A stretch of DNA of 64,000 bases, from the NCBI RefSeq assembly GCF_030272615.1, contig NC_081408.1:764354173-764418172 (forward strand), read 5' to 3'. A program made the translations under genes and the position numbers. The DNA is from Cryptomeria japonica. Taxonomy: Eukaryota; Streptophyta; Pinopsida; Cupressales; Cupressaceae. Positions 35,878 through 48,364 of this stretch are shown here, piece after piece. The notes beneath the pieces were generated by a model, which made no database searches, had not been told where the DNA came from, and was given only the letters and a program-made list of their open reading frames with translations. Position 1 is the stretch's first letter, and every line of letters begins with the position of its first letter.

Positions 35878-37757
35878 GTTGTGCAGAGCATCAGGCTCAT
35901 CCAATATCATAAAATAATAAAAACATTAAAAAAAAAAATCCTGAACAAAATACAAAAATACAAAAAAATCAAGAAAATAGTAAAGAAAAATCATTCATTT
36001 AAACGGTGAAAACCACTCCGGTGGCGCCTTGGGTAAGTATGGTAGTGAAAACCTAGAAAATAGGTGTCATTCGTAAATGTTATGGCCCCATTGTCTTTCA
36101 GACTTGCTGCGATCACATCCATTAGATCCATTCATCCATCATTTATACCATGACTTGTTATTGATCTGCAAACAGGGTTATTACTTCATGTGTCCCGTGT
36201 CACGCTTTCATAGCGACATCTAACTAGGGGCAAATATTCTTAAACCTATTGATGGGAGTGGATTCTCCATTTCTTGCGATACAATGAGTTGCTCATTCAA
36301 AAACATCTTAAAATAATACCAAAAACATTCATAAAATCTCAACAAAATCCCAAAAACATTTGCAAAAAGTCCTAAAGAAAATACCAAAAAAACAACATTC
36401 ATAAAAAACCAGAGAATGCTAAAAACATTTGCAAAATTCCTAAAGATAATACCAAAAACATTTACAAACATTCAAAACATCCAAAAACATGACAAAAACA
36501 TAAAAAATCAATCAAAAACATTGCAACGTATATTATTCCTTGTAAATACACATTGCAAACAAACACAACACAACATTTTGAGATACTCAAACGATGACCA
36601 CCTATAAGGTCAACCAACCAATCAAAACATCTGCACACAACCATCTTCACAAGGATGCATCCTTCCTCACAGACAAGACATGGTAACATTTTCTTTGACA
36701 AGAAAATTCGGTTTGGTTGATAAGTACTTGGTTGATTTGTTATTTGTTTCTTTATATCAGGTTCCTACACTACTCCAGGATATCCACAAGTGATTAGAGT
36801 AGCCAGGGTGGTTCTTGATATATCTTTTTCTTTGTTTTTTGTTTGCGGATTATTCCAATGAAGTCTCGGGGTATATCCTAATGGTGTCTATGTGGGAAGT
36901 TCACTAAGCTACGTGATCTTATGCAAAAATACAGTCATGGATCACTATGTCTTACTGACTACAACGTATACCTCGACCATTTGTACATGAACCAGAATGG
37001 AGGGGAACTTTCCTTGTCTACGATGTTTGCTTACAGGTGAGACACTCAACCATGGTTTCGGATACCTCGGCCAAGATCGATACTACCATGCTCGATGATG
37101 AAAATTAAGCACTGTAAATAATCCATGGATCACCATTTCATCTCATCCGTGTATATTGCATTCTGTTGCATTCCATCCATCCGTAAATCCATATCGTTGC
37201 ATATCATTCATACATAATCATGACAATGGATACTCTATTTTTCTCCTCTTCCATAGGAATGAGTCATAGGTCTTCCATACCTTCCATCTAACATTGAATC
37301 CCCCCTCACCCTCCCCATCTCGATCATCAACATCATATACCCTACATCGTGTCCCATCCACCCAATCAAGAAAGTTACTTTGTCTGCACAGGTACATTGA
37401 CTCACACACACCTAGACTATCAACAAATACTTTTTGATCAAGTATCTTCGGGTCTCAACAGGTAACCGATTATGAAAATTCTAGACTACAACAGACATTT
37501 ACATCACTTGCCTAGTCTCACTAGGTACTCTAAGTCCAACAAACACCACAAGCAACCTAAAACACAAACACTATCAATTGATCAACCAATCAAACACAAT
37601 CAACATTGACAATTACATCAATTGTCTAAGTCTCAACGAGTATTTTGCTTCAAATACCTTGACTTCATCGGGCAATTACATCAATTGTCTAAGTCACCAC
37701 AGGTCAATTTGACTCACTTACTCAGAGTGTATCTTGTCCAAATGAATAATTGACATC
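35878..37757 (+). other. Tat B 3' region, first copy
   Basis: Noncoding. It contains the 69-nt intron-like segment (36033-36101), A-rich CCAAAAACAT run (36310-36520), hairpin (36688-36707) and a block of CTAAGTCTCAACRGGTA-like phrases (37410-37740). It stops at 37757, where integrase sequence begins again. Confidence 0.65.
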
Positions 37758-38443
37758 AATTGAAACCCTATACAAACAAAGTCTTGATGGTACTCTCCTT
37801 CAATGTTTGGAACAAGATGAGATAACAAAAGCCTTGAAAGAGGTACATGAAGGATTTTGTGGGGATCACTCAAGTGGTCCTTCACTAGCAAAGAAAATCA
37901 TGTGAGCTGGATACTATTGAGCCTCCATGGAAAAAGACTCCTACTACTTTGTCAGAAAGTGCAAGAAGTGCTAAGTTCATAGAGATCGAATACATGCCCC
38001 AGCATAAGAATTACAACCTATCACAACACCATGGTCCTTTTGTCAATGGGGACTTGACCTTGTGGGTAAAATCCATCCATCTTCATCCAATGGTCATAAA
38101 TATATCATTACCGCCACAAAATACTTCACAAAGTGTATCGAAGCCGTTCCACTCACCCAAGTCACCAACAAATAGATTGCCTCATTCATCCTCAATTACA
38201 TCATCTGTTGGTATGGTGTACCCATGTCCATCATCATAGATAATGGGCTCCCTATCAAAAATCAAGATGTCCGTGAACTCTGTGAGAAGTTTCATATCCA
38301 ACACAGTTTTTTCACCCCATATTACCCACAAGGTAATGGTCAAGCCAAAGCATCCAACAATAATATATTGAGGATCCTCAAAAAGACAGTCAATGATGTT
38401 GGTCGTTATTGGCACATTCGTTTGAATCTAGCACTATGGGCAT
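37758..38443 (+). pseudogene. Second integrase copy of Tat B, 5' part
   Basis: It repeats 34723-35418 (ETLYKQSLDG onward). It has the same YY*ASMEK stop as the first copy but lacks that copy's one-base deletion, and has TAA where the first copy has TAG. The third catalytic position is also K (GQAKASN). It is cut at 38443 by the Athila-like insertion and resumes at 49643. Confidence 0.8.
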
Positions 38444-39715
38444 TGTCTACTCCAACAATAATAATAATAACTCTAATTGAAGTCTCAACCCAAAGTTTGG
38501 ACATTCATTTGGTAAAGTTACTATTTTCATGGCTAGTGCTCATTTAATTATCAACCCAGGGACGTAATACTTGAATTGGTCTGTACTATATATGCACTAA
38601 GTTCCTTCAATAGCTATTCTGCATTACTGCAGCAACTAACATTATGCGAAAAGGAAAGGCAAGAATGGAAATTATGGAAAGGCTACAGGAAAAACTTCTG
38701 CATACTATTCATAAAAGCAATGCTGGAAAGATCTAATATGGATAATAGAGATAACTCTGTTCTGGCTTGGCTACAGAAACAGTCAGTGGATCTATTTCCA
38801 GTGGCTGCAAGAACAGTCAAAGCAAAAACTTCTACTACGACTAAAGAAAGAAAACTAATTTTAATGAACACACACAGGATCACTCACCAAGTGGGCCCCC
38901 TTGGATGAGTGATACCAAGCTTCCAGAACTATTTTTAATAGATCAGAACAACATAATTTTATTCATTACTTCTTGAAAGTGATTACATATTTTGAAAAGA
39001 AACTCAAGAATGCTTATCAAAGATCCTCTGCTCTATTTTTTTCTCTTTTGTCTAACCTCTGAGAAAAAGAAGAGCTTATTATAAAAGAGAAGATCAACTA
39101 CAATAGACAACACAAATCACGCCCAGAAGAAGAGGCAGATGATTGACCGATAAATAAGATAACTAGAGCTTGGCTGCAGGAAACGTGGATCTAAATCGAA
39201 CCACAGTCTTTGCATGTCATGGCGGTGTTTGCAAATTCAATGCCCGCTAAAGTTAAACTTCGGTAGTGTCGCTTGGCTGCTCCGCCTATGCCGTAACTTG
39301 CGCTTGCTCAACTCCTCTTAAGTTTGATCTTCAGTTATCTCTTACGTAATCTTTCCTTCATCAGGTGCGAAAGGAGAATATCCACCGCGACATCATTTAT
39401 TACCTGCACTACAACAAAAACAACATACAAGGACATACATATGCATTTTATTTAATTAACACATCTATTAATTCACATATGATATTACCCTAAATAATCT
39501 GCATGGCAACAAGAACAAATCACATGGCTACAGGAATAAATTGCATGGCTGCAGGAATAGACCGGCAAAGTTCAAACATGATTTCGTAAGTTTAGGTTTA
39601 ACACATGGAATACATATAGTCAATTTACAATACATCACTACTACTATGCAAACCAAAAGATGTCAAAAACTTGAGAGTTTTGATGATAAAAACATGACAA
39701 AGTCTCAACTTATCA
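38444..39715 (-). repeat. 3' LTR of the Athila-like element
   Basis: 1272 bp. On the plus strand it runs TGTCTACTCC...AACTTATCA. The first 690 bp are identical by eye to the other LTR; the remaining 580 bp differ at about 30 sites. The 110-codon open frame inside is not a gene. Confidence 0.95.
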
Positions 39716-39732
39716 TGCCCCCCAACTTTAAG
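39716..39732 (-). other. Polypurine tract of the Athila-like element
   Basis: The minus strand reads CTTAAAGTTGGGGGGCA directly before the LTR start TGATAAG. Confidence 0.8.
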
Positions 39733-40033
39733 AGCTTGTTGACCCTACAACTCTCAAATCACCAATGGTGCCCTGACCTGTCCCCCTTGAAGCCAAGTTC
39801 CAATAAAATCCCTTCATTTTTTCCATCCTGGACCATCTGGCTGACTCTTCTGTGACTGCATCATAGTTCTGTTTCGTAGGTTGACATGCCAAAAATAGCC
39901 ACATGAGGACTGGGGGTTGAAAGATCAATGGTAGCTAGTTGTTGGCTTTCTCCCTGCCTAACTGTATATATCTGAGGGCTCTTTGCATAGCTGCCTGAAA
40001 ATTCTATAGTGAATAAGGTTCTCCTTGCTTTAA

Positions 40034-42118
40034 CTATTCTGGTAAATTGTTCCAGCGCTGAGTTAACCCTTCCATTGCAATTGTCCTGTCAGTCTGAACC
40101 AAATGCTCATATGCCTGATAGATCTCTTCTCTTATTGGAAGGACTAGGTTTCTAACATCATCTCTTACTAGTAATTTATGCCACTCATAATAAAGAACTC
40201 TTGGTTCTTTTGATTCTTTCCTTAATGGCAATGGACAGTCAAACTCTAATTTTTCATATGCCTTGGCTTGTGCCCCCGTGATGATCTCATTTTGGATCCA
40301 TGACATTAAAGCTTTGATATGGATATCCCCAATATACAATAAAGGGTTCCACTCACTGTCTGAGGGTACAACATAGTTATGTAAATACAATTCACATAGC
40401 AAATTCTTCACAGATGGTGAAGAGGTTTGGTATGCATAAAAGAATTCTTCAGGTGATTCTAAGGAGGGGCTAAGGTCCCTAATAATGCAATTCAGTTTGA
40501 AGTTCAAATATCGCTCCTTCAAGTGCACTGCATAAACCCTTGGAGGTGACCTACATTGCATCAACTCGGGAACCATACCAACAATTATTTCCACCTTAGC
40601 CTCTAATTCCTCAATTTTGTTATCCCTCTATTCAATTTCTTTATGTTGTTTATCAATAATCCCTTGCAACCTAGCCCTCTCTATTTCCCATTGTCTATAA
40701 AATGTTAAAGCAATAGATAAACTGCTTAGGGATGAAGGAGGTCTAATAGGTGTTACCTTAGGCCGTGGGATTTCCTCAATAAACTCCTCAATCTGTGCTG
40801 GCATCTCTCCAATATTTTCCTCAAACTGTCGGAAAGTATCTTCAATAGTCTCTTCAAACTTCTCAGGAATCTCCCCAACAATTTCTTCAAACTGCTGTGA
40901 AATATCTCCAATAGTCTCTTCAAGTTGTTGTGCCACATAAGCAAGATTTTCTAGTCTATCCTCATCAACTTCTAATTGGATTTCATCATCTGCAGGTCTT
41001 CCTTTTTCTTGCATTTCAATATCTGCAGGGCTTCCTTCTTCTAAAGTTTCCACCGTAATAACCTCTACCAAGTCACCTGTAGGATGAGCCTTTTGTGTCT
41101 TACTACGTGTTCTTCTCACATAAACCTTTGGAATGGCTGCAAGATTTGCTTCAGTTGTTGCAGGAGTTTTTCTTTTTGTCCTACGCCTCTTGGCTGCAGG
41201 AGGAATCTGAGTTACCTGCGGCTGGGCCATGGGTTCTTCATCTATTTCATCCCTTTCCAACTCCTTCCCTTTTCTTATAGGAATTGGTGAATCTCTTTGA
41301 AGAGAAGTAGAGGGTTGTTCCACATTTGCTTCAGCCATCTCTTCCTCCATAATAACTACGACTCCTTCAGCAACAAGCAAATCCTCGTCTGTAGCAACTA
41401 CGGGGGAAGAGGGTTCTACAACATTTTCTTCTTCAACCAACGGATTCTCTGCAATAGGGACATCTTCAACCCTAAATTGCAATATATCCTCAAATACTCC
41501 CCATTCCATTTGTGAAATGTCTCTCAGGGACCATTGTACAAGTAGCTTAACCAATCCATGATGGCTAACGAAGCGATTTCCATTTTTCCGCGTCTCCTTA
41601 ACGCTTGTAGAAATGAGGTGGTATAGGAAATTAGGGACATTCACTCTTCGGCCATGCCATAAATGACTAAGTAATTTAAAATGAGGTGAATGCAGATTTG
41701 AATATCACCCCTCACATGTAATGTATTTCATAACATACAAAGCTAGCTACGGCCACTCTGCTGGCAGGAAAACCCTTCTAGTTCCTTGTTTGTCCACCAT
41801 TAGGGGTCCATCCGTGGGAATTGTGAACTCTTCCCTGGCGCTCCTTGCATCTTTTGATTCTGGAAATAGTTCTCCTTCCTGCGGCAACCCCATTACTTCT
41901 ACTATTCGCTGCTCCGTAGCAATAATCCTCAAGCCTTTAACTATAGCTTCTCCTTCATTAAAGGAATGCATAAATTCTGAAGCAATTTCTTTGTTATAAT
42001 CTATGATTTTCAAGAAGTAATCCAGCCAGCCGTGGTGTCTAAAATAATGCTCACAAAAAGCATCCTACAGCAACACTTCATGCACTGTTGGCTCGTGGCG
42101 AAGTGGATCACCACCCAT
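40034..42118 (-). pseudogene. ORF3 in env position of the Athila-like element
   Basis: One frame of 694 codons from ATG 42118 to the stop at 40034, broken by stops near 42066, 41748, 41707 and 40628 and with no frameshift. The N-terminal 160 residues (GWLDYFLKIIDYN, VMGLPQEGELFP, RFVSHHGLVKLLVQW) resemble the putative plant transposon protein domain found after pol in Athila-type elements. Then come an acidic stretch, a basic cluster (AAKRRRTKRK, possible nuclear signal), five 11-residue repeats and a C-terminal domain that I do not recognise. No signal peptide or clear membrane segment was seen, so env function is not supported. Confidence 0.65.
40763..40927 (-). repeat. Five 33-bp repeats coding 11-residue units in ORF3
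   Basis: Units read QLEETIGDISQ, QFEEIVGEIPE, KFEETIEDTFR, QFEENIGEMPA, QIEEFIEEIPR. They are exactly 11 residues each with no gap and predict an amphipathic helix. Confidence 0.9.
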
Positions 42119-42337
42119 CTCTTACTCTCCTATTTTTTACTCTGCAGCTGAGAAATAGAAGACCAAAATATTCGACAGACTTGCTAAATTGAAATTCCCA
42201 TACATAACTCAATTCTAGCGGCAGAATTTATTATTCCTTGCGTGAAATAATAGCATGATAAACAATGATGGCAAGAAATCAATTCGAAGTACCAAAAAGG
42301 ATGGATAATCAATAACTTTGGAAATCGAACCATAAAG

Positions 42338-42353
42338 CACCCCCCAACTTAAC
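42338..42353 (-). other. Second, internal polypurine tract
   Basis: The minus strand reads TTAAGTTGGGGGGTGC between pol and ORF3. It is nearly the same as the tract at the 3' LTR. Confidence 0.5.
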
Positions 42354-42599
42354 CTAGCATGTGTCCACACAAGCTGACGAGATTTTGGGGAGTGGAGCGG
42401 ATTTAAAAAGGGGTATAATCATAATGAGCTAATAAATGCATAATTAAAACAAAACACAATATATACATACCTGCAGTCGTACGAAAAATGACGGCGAAAT
42501 GAAGTGAAATGATAGGTAAGAACGTGGGATGGAATGACGTGGATGGAATTTTATTTACGGAGAAGAATATTCCCATAAGATATGGAAATATTTTATTGT

Positions 42600-45513
42600 G
42601 AAGCGGAAAGCATGTTCATTGCAGAGGCTGCAGGAACTTTACCTTTATTACCTTGCTCAGCTGCAGCAGGAAGCTGATGAGTTGCGCAGGATCATTGTCA
42701 GTTGCTCCAGGAACCTTTGGTTCACCCTGTTGGGCAAATTGCTACAAGAACTCCTCTTTAGTGGCCAGCTTATGATATAGATGCAGTCAGTGACCATTTA
42801 CCAAGAGTTTAAATCGAACAGGATCAATTGTGGACAAACAGACAACTCCATTATTGAAAACTTCTTCTATCTCATATGGACCTAACCACCTAGTTTGCAG
42901 TTTCCCCATAGCATCTTTATATCTGGAATCATACAGTAGTGCCTAGTCACCAGGTTTGAACTTTTTTTCCTTGATATATTTATCATGCCACTTTGTTCTT
43001 TGATTTTGAATTAGTTCTATCTATTGAACAACTATTTTCCTCCATTCATCTAGAGCATTCAATTGTTGAATACGTTCTTTCTGTGCTTCAGATAATGTCA
43101 TATTTAATTGCAAAGTTGTCCTTAGAGTTTTATGCTCAAATTCAATAGGCGTCATTGTTGTTTTGCCATAAACCATCTCAAAAGGTGTAAAACCAATTGG
43201 TGTTTTCCAAGTTGTCCTGTATGCCCAAATTGCTTCTGAAAGCCTATGAGACCAGTCTTTTTTATGAATAGATATTGTTTTTGTAAGAATAGCCTCAAGC
43301 TCCCTATTTGCAACTTCTACTTGTCCATTAGCTTGTGGATGATATGGAGTAGATTTTCTATGCCTTATATTGTATTCATTGACCAAAGTTGTTATCAATG
43401 TTGAAGTAAATTGAGGTCCATGGTCTGAGACAATTACCCTTGGTACTCCATATCTTGTAAATATCTCTTCATAAAGAAACTTAGCTACCTTATTATCTCT
43501 TGCATGTGTCATGGCACGAGCTTCCACCCATTTTGTTACATAGTCTGTACATACCAACATATAGGATTTGCCATTAGAAGGTGAATCAATTGGGCCAACA
43601 AAATCTAATCCCCACTTATCAAATGGTGCAACTGATATTTGTGGATATAGTGGTATCTCATCAGATTTTGTAGGTCTTCCCATTCGTTGGCATCTATCAC
43701 ATTTCCGTGTGCATTGTGTTGCATCCTTATGTAATGTGGGCCAATAGTATCATGTATTGAGTATTTTCAGTGTTGTTCTTTTGGCAGCAAAATGGCCTCT
43801 ACATGGCTCATCATGACATGCATGCAGGATGTCATACGTTTCATCTTCTCTGACACATCTTCTCATGACTTAGTCAGGTCTAGTGTAAAACGGACAATCA
43901 ACAATCCATGAGAAGTTAAAACTTTTTTCAACTAGCAACCTTCTTTCCTTAGGAGAGAAATAAATTGGCATCTTAGCAGTAGCTAAATAGTTGGCAATAT
44001 CAGCATACCAAGGAGTGTGAGCTTGGATGAGAAATAAATGTTCATCTGGAAAAGCATCATCTACCGCTGTAGAATCTTCTTGCAATTGAAGTCTTGAAAG
44101 ATAGTTTGCAACCACATTAGACTTCCGTAGTTTATCAACAACTGTGATATCAAATTCCTGCATCAACAATAACCAGTGAGCTAATCTACCAGTAATTGAT
44201 GGCTTATTCATGAGATATCTAATTGCAGTATGATCTGTATGTACAAATATGGGATATCATGTGATATAGTGTCTAAATTTGTTAAGTGCATATATAACAA
44301 CTAGCATTTCCTTTTCAGTGACTGTGTAATTCAACTCAGGTCCCTGTAAGTTCTTGCTAATATAATATATTGCATTTTTCAATTTGTCAATTTTTTGTCC
44401 TAACACTACTCCTATTGCATAATCAGATGCATCTGTATGGATTTGGAATGGTAGAGACCAATTTGGGCCTTTAAGAACTGGTGCTTGAGTCAAAGCATGC
44501 TTAAGCTTTAAGAAAGCTTCATTGCATGCTGGGGTCCATTTAAATTCCATATCTTTTGTAAGCAGTCAATATAAGGGACTTGCAATTTTACTGAAATCTT
44601 TGATAAACCGTCTGTAGTATCCAGCATGACCAAGAAAACTTCTTACATCTTTTTGCTTCACAGGGTCATTGATATGCTGAATGACCTCAATTTTTTCTGG
44701 ATCCACCTGGATGCCTTCTACAAAGATATGATGACCAAGGATTATTCCTTATTGCATCATGACGAAACATTTCTCACTATTTAATGACAAATTATAGTCT
44801 TCACATTGCTGCAAAACTTTTTTTAGATTACCCAATGCTTGCTCAAATTTAGAACCATAAGTTGTAAAGTCATCCATATAAATTTCCATAATGTCTTGAG
44901 AAATATCAGAAAAAATACCAATCACTGCTCTTTGAAAAGTGGCTGGAGCATTACACAACCCAAAAGGAAGAACAGAATATGCATACGTGCCCCATGGACA
45001 AGTAAATGTTGTCTTCTCTTGATCCTTCATGGCTATCTGGATCTGATTGTAACCACTGAATCCATAAAGGAATGAAAAGTATCTTTTACCAGCCAAAGAA
45101 TCCAATACCTGATCCACAAATGGTAATGGAAAATGATCTTTTCTTGTTGCTAAGTTCAGGGCTCTATAATCAACACATACCCTCCATTTTCCTCCTTTCT
45201 TAGGGACTATGACCAGAGGCGATACCCATTGGCTGTCAGAGATGGGATAGATAAACCCAGTTTTTAACAACTTCTACAATTGTTCTTTAACTATCTCTTT
45301 CAAGGCAGGATTGATTCTTCTTTGAGGCTGTCTAAGTGGGCAACACTCTTCCTTTATATAAATACGGTGGGTGCAAACTACTGGATCTATCCCATGCATA
45401 TCCTTGTAATCCCATGCAAAAGCATTTTTATGAAATTTCAGCAAGTCCACAAGGGCCTCTTTTTGAGTATCTAATAGATCTCTATTGATATTCAAACATT
45501 TATTCAAATCCAC
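42600..45513 (-). pseudogene. Athila-like pol: RT, RNase H, integrase
   Basis: One frame from about 45513 leftward, with stops near 45271, 44747, 44255, 43868, 43757, 43019 and others. RT lies at 45270-44749 (PFGLCNAPATFQ, YMDDF, catalytic residues present). RNase H (HTDASDYAIGVVLGQ, TVTEKEM, HTDHTAIRYL) keeps its acids. The H2C2 finger is near 43800-43700. The integrase core (43683-43021) keeps D, D and E (CTDYVTKW, VSDHGPQF, GQVEVAN). The tail ends in a Pro/Leu-rich stretch near 42600. A frameshift separates this frame from gag-protease, between 45668 and 45513. Confidence 0.85.
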
Positions 45514-45667
45514 TTCTATCTTAATAGTAAGATCAATCTAGTATATCAGAAAAATGAGAAGAAGATAATTCCTGCGACAACAGAGTATACAATATATCAG
45601 TGGCTGCAAGAAAGTCCAAACCTGCAATATTCGGAACCAATTCCTACAATTCTTGCTCTTCTATTAA

Positions 45668-46640
45668 TTAATTTATCAGGATTTTATAAAGAATTGATTC
45701 TTCATCATGTAATTGCATGAATAGCCCTCGATTAATCATCATAAGGTGATTAATAGAGTCAACTTCCTCAGATTCTTCTCCCAAAATAGGCCAAACGGCT
45801 TGTTGTTGTTCAAGCTGGGGTTGTGTTGGAGAATACAAAGCTAATGTTTTTGTAGAACTCCCATCTGAAATAGTCATATCCCTGGATCTACATCCAATAT
45901 ATGCATCAGTTGTGGCAAGCCAAGGTCTACCCAAAATCACTGAATATCCTCCCAATGTTGCTTTTGGAGATAAAATCATAAAGTCTGCAGGATATTCCCA
46001 GGAATCCAAAATAACTACTACATCTTCAATGATACCATCAGGTCTCACTGTAGAGCTATCGACAAGTTGTAGAACTGTGGGTGTAGGCCTTAAACTATTG
46101 ATCTCAAGCTATTTCATTACTTCCCTTGTCATTACATTAATGGTTGCCCCTAAATCAATCAAAACATTTTTTATCTGACTGCCATTAATGATGATACTCA
46201 CAACAGGACTACCTGGATCAAAATATTTTGGAATGACAATCTTGCCTAACATAATATCTGCCAGTTGACCCATAACATGCACTGTTTGTGGATCCTTTTT
46301 CTTCTTGCCAGGTTTTTTTACACATGCTTCTCTCAGTGCCTTACCATATATGGGAACATCTTTTATTGCTTGCAACAATGGAATTTTAACACAAATATGC
46401 TTCAGTTGATCTATAATATCAAAGCCTTGTTGTTGTTCGATGGGAACTTCCTTTTCTTGCAATTTGTTGGGAAATGGTGGCAATATTTGGTTCTGAGGTA
46501 TTGTATCTATTGGATTAGAGATTTCTTGCTCCTCTTGTACCTCAGTGATAACTGGATGAGAGAGATTAGGCAGAGTTGTCCCAAATCGGAGGTGAATGTC
46601 ATTTAGAGATAAAGAATAGGCTGGGTATTGATTAAGATCA
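45668..46640 (-). pseudogene. Athila-like protease region
   Basis: Frame shared with the end of gag. The retropepsin motif LIDLGATINVM (about 46160-46125) has the DLGA form usual for Athila. It is followed by a stop near 46109 and by VVILDSWEYPADFMIL and ILGRPWLATT. The upstream linker is Pro/Gln-rich. Confidence 0.7.
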
Positions 46641-46899
46641 GTTGAATAAGCTTGTGGTTGTTACTGAGACTTAATATTAGGATTTGGCAACGGTTGAGTA
46701 GGCAACTGCGTTGGTTTAGGTGGTAGATCAGTGGCTGCAGGAGGAGGCATTAGCGTAGGAGGCTGTGGCTGCTGGGTAGGCGACTGATAACCAGAAGATT
46801 GGGTATTCCATGGCTAGCTCCCCCTCCATTGAGAAGCAGGTTGCCAATTCCCTTGAAACTAGTTTCCTTGGTCCTGAGGTGGGTACCAATTCCCTTGTG

Positions 46900-48237
46900 G
46901 CTGCTGCCACTGTGGCATTTGATTACCAAAATGCTGCCCTTGGCCTTGAGAACCATATCAATTTTGATAATTACCAAAATTTTGAGAATATGGTGATTGC
47001 CATTGGTTATTTGGTGCATAAGAATTTCCACTATAACCAGAAAAAGAAAGTGGATCTGGAGGCATACCTTGTCTTTGGAAATTTGGTCTTCTTTGAGCAA
47101 CATAGAAGACTTGCTCGTCCTCACCTTGAGTTGGCTTGAAGTCAGGTACCTCCACATTTGCAACCATTTTATATTTGTAATCCTTCTTTCAATGTTTACA
47201 ATGAGGGCAGAATTCTGCAAGAAATGCATCAGCTTCCTCATGCTTCTTATTAGCTGCTAGTGTATCCAACTGGGTAGCCATATTGTTTACAATGTCCTCC
47301 TTGAAGTCTTTTAACAGATGACTAAGTTCCAATCTAGAAACTCCAGTTCCAGATGCCGATGATGGTGCTCCTGGTTTAAAACGCTTGTTCTTCTTAGAAG
47401 TAGATCTGGAATACTTCTTGCAAATTTGTCCTATTTCAGCCCAAGTGGACTGTATAATGTCACCTCCTCCCATAAGATCCAAAGAATCAGTGCACTCATC
47501 ACTGATTCCCCTCAAAAATATCAACTTGAGAGAATCTTCACTAAGAGTACTATGCTTGGACTGTTTGACACTAAACAGGAACCTTTCCAGGTAATCTTCA
47601 AGACTCATCTTCAGTTTGTGTCATTCTAAAGATATCATCCCCATGATGATCAATACCTCTACAATAATCTTTGTATTTTGCAAGAAATAACCGTTTCATC
47701 TCATCCCATGTATTGATTGTGCTACTACCCAAGCTCATAAACCATCTCAAGGCTGACTCCTTCAAGGTGGCGGGAAATTTTTTGAGTCTATGGGCATCTT
47801 TAGTATAGTCAAAACTCCTACAAAGAACATCAAACTCAAACAGAAATGTGTCTGGATCCTTTGTCACCAATCCATAGAATTTAGGGAGTGAAGATGCTGG
47901 AATGTGATGATGGAATGTTCTTGAGATTAGCATTATCATGCTAATCAGATATGGGGAACTCAAACGTTGGGCCTGGTGGTGGTGGTGGATTATTCCCACC
48001 AAGAGGTGGGTTCCCTTACATTGAACTTGTGGGGGTTGTTACTATAGGAAATTCTTCTTCTTGAAGACCAAAAAGGAATTGAAGACTACCTTCTGGAAAT
48101 TCAGATTTAGGATGGTTCAAATTCAATGGGGCTTGGTAAAGTTCAGCAAAAGGATTTATATTTGGGAAATTATCTCCTGCATGATTAGAATGAGTGGGCA
48201 TAAATATACCTTTGGGGTCTCTTCTTCTTTTATGCAT
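46900..48237 (-). pseudogene. Athila-like gag
   Basis: It begins at ATG 48237 (MHKRRRDPKGIF). The core is LPKFYGLVTKDPDTFLFEF, ESALRWFMSLGSSTINTWDE and LKLIFLRGISDE. Two frameshifts (near 47950 and 47605) and several stops break it. The C-terminal CPHC motif is followed by a Gln/Asn/Tyr-rich tail (YVAQRRPNFQRQG). It would form the element's particle. Confidence 0.75.
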
Positions 48238-48342
48238 GCAGATTCATGAAATTTTTCAAACGATCACGTATATCAAAAAAATAATAATTAACTGAAAACT
48301 GAAAAAGAATAATAACCATAGGAGGTTCTTAGGTTGACACCA

Positions 48343-48360
48343 TCCCCGGCAACGACGCCA
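48343..48360 (-). other. Primer binding site, tRNA-Asp
   Basis: The minus strand reads TGGCGTCGTTGCCGGGGA, 4 nt from the LTR. It fits the tRNA-Asp 3' end with one mismatch. This primer is common in Athila-type elements. Confidence 0.85.
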
Positions 48361-48364
48361 AAAA

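Noticed and set aside
37218-37409. Minus-strand open frame in the Tat B 3' region as a remnant of the PMD gene
   Set aside because: No PMD motif could be seen; the region is short and its counterpart in copy A does not align with the PMD gene.
38576-38908. Identical 110-codon open frames in both Athila-like LTRs (also 48497-48829)
   Set aside because: They lie wholly inside LTRs; identity reflects the LTR repeat, not a gene.
40034-42118. Envelope glycoprotein reading of ORF3
   Set aside because: No signal peptide, clear membrane span or glycoprotein layout; the basic cluster and coiled-coil repeats suggest an internal protein.
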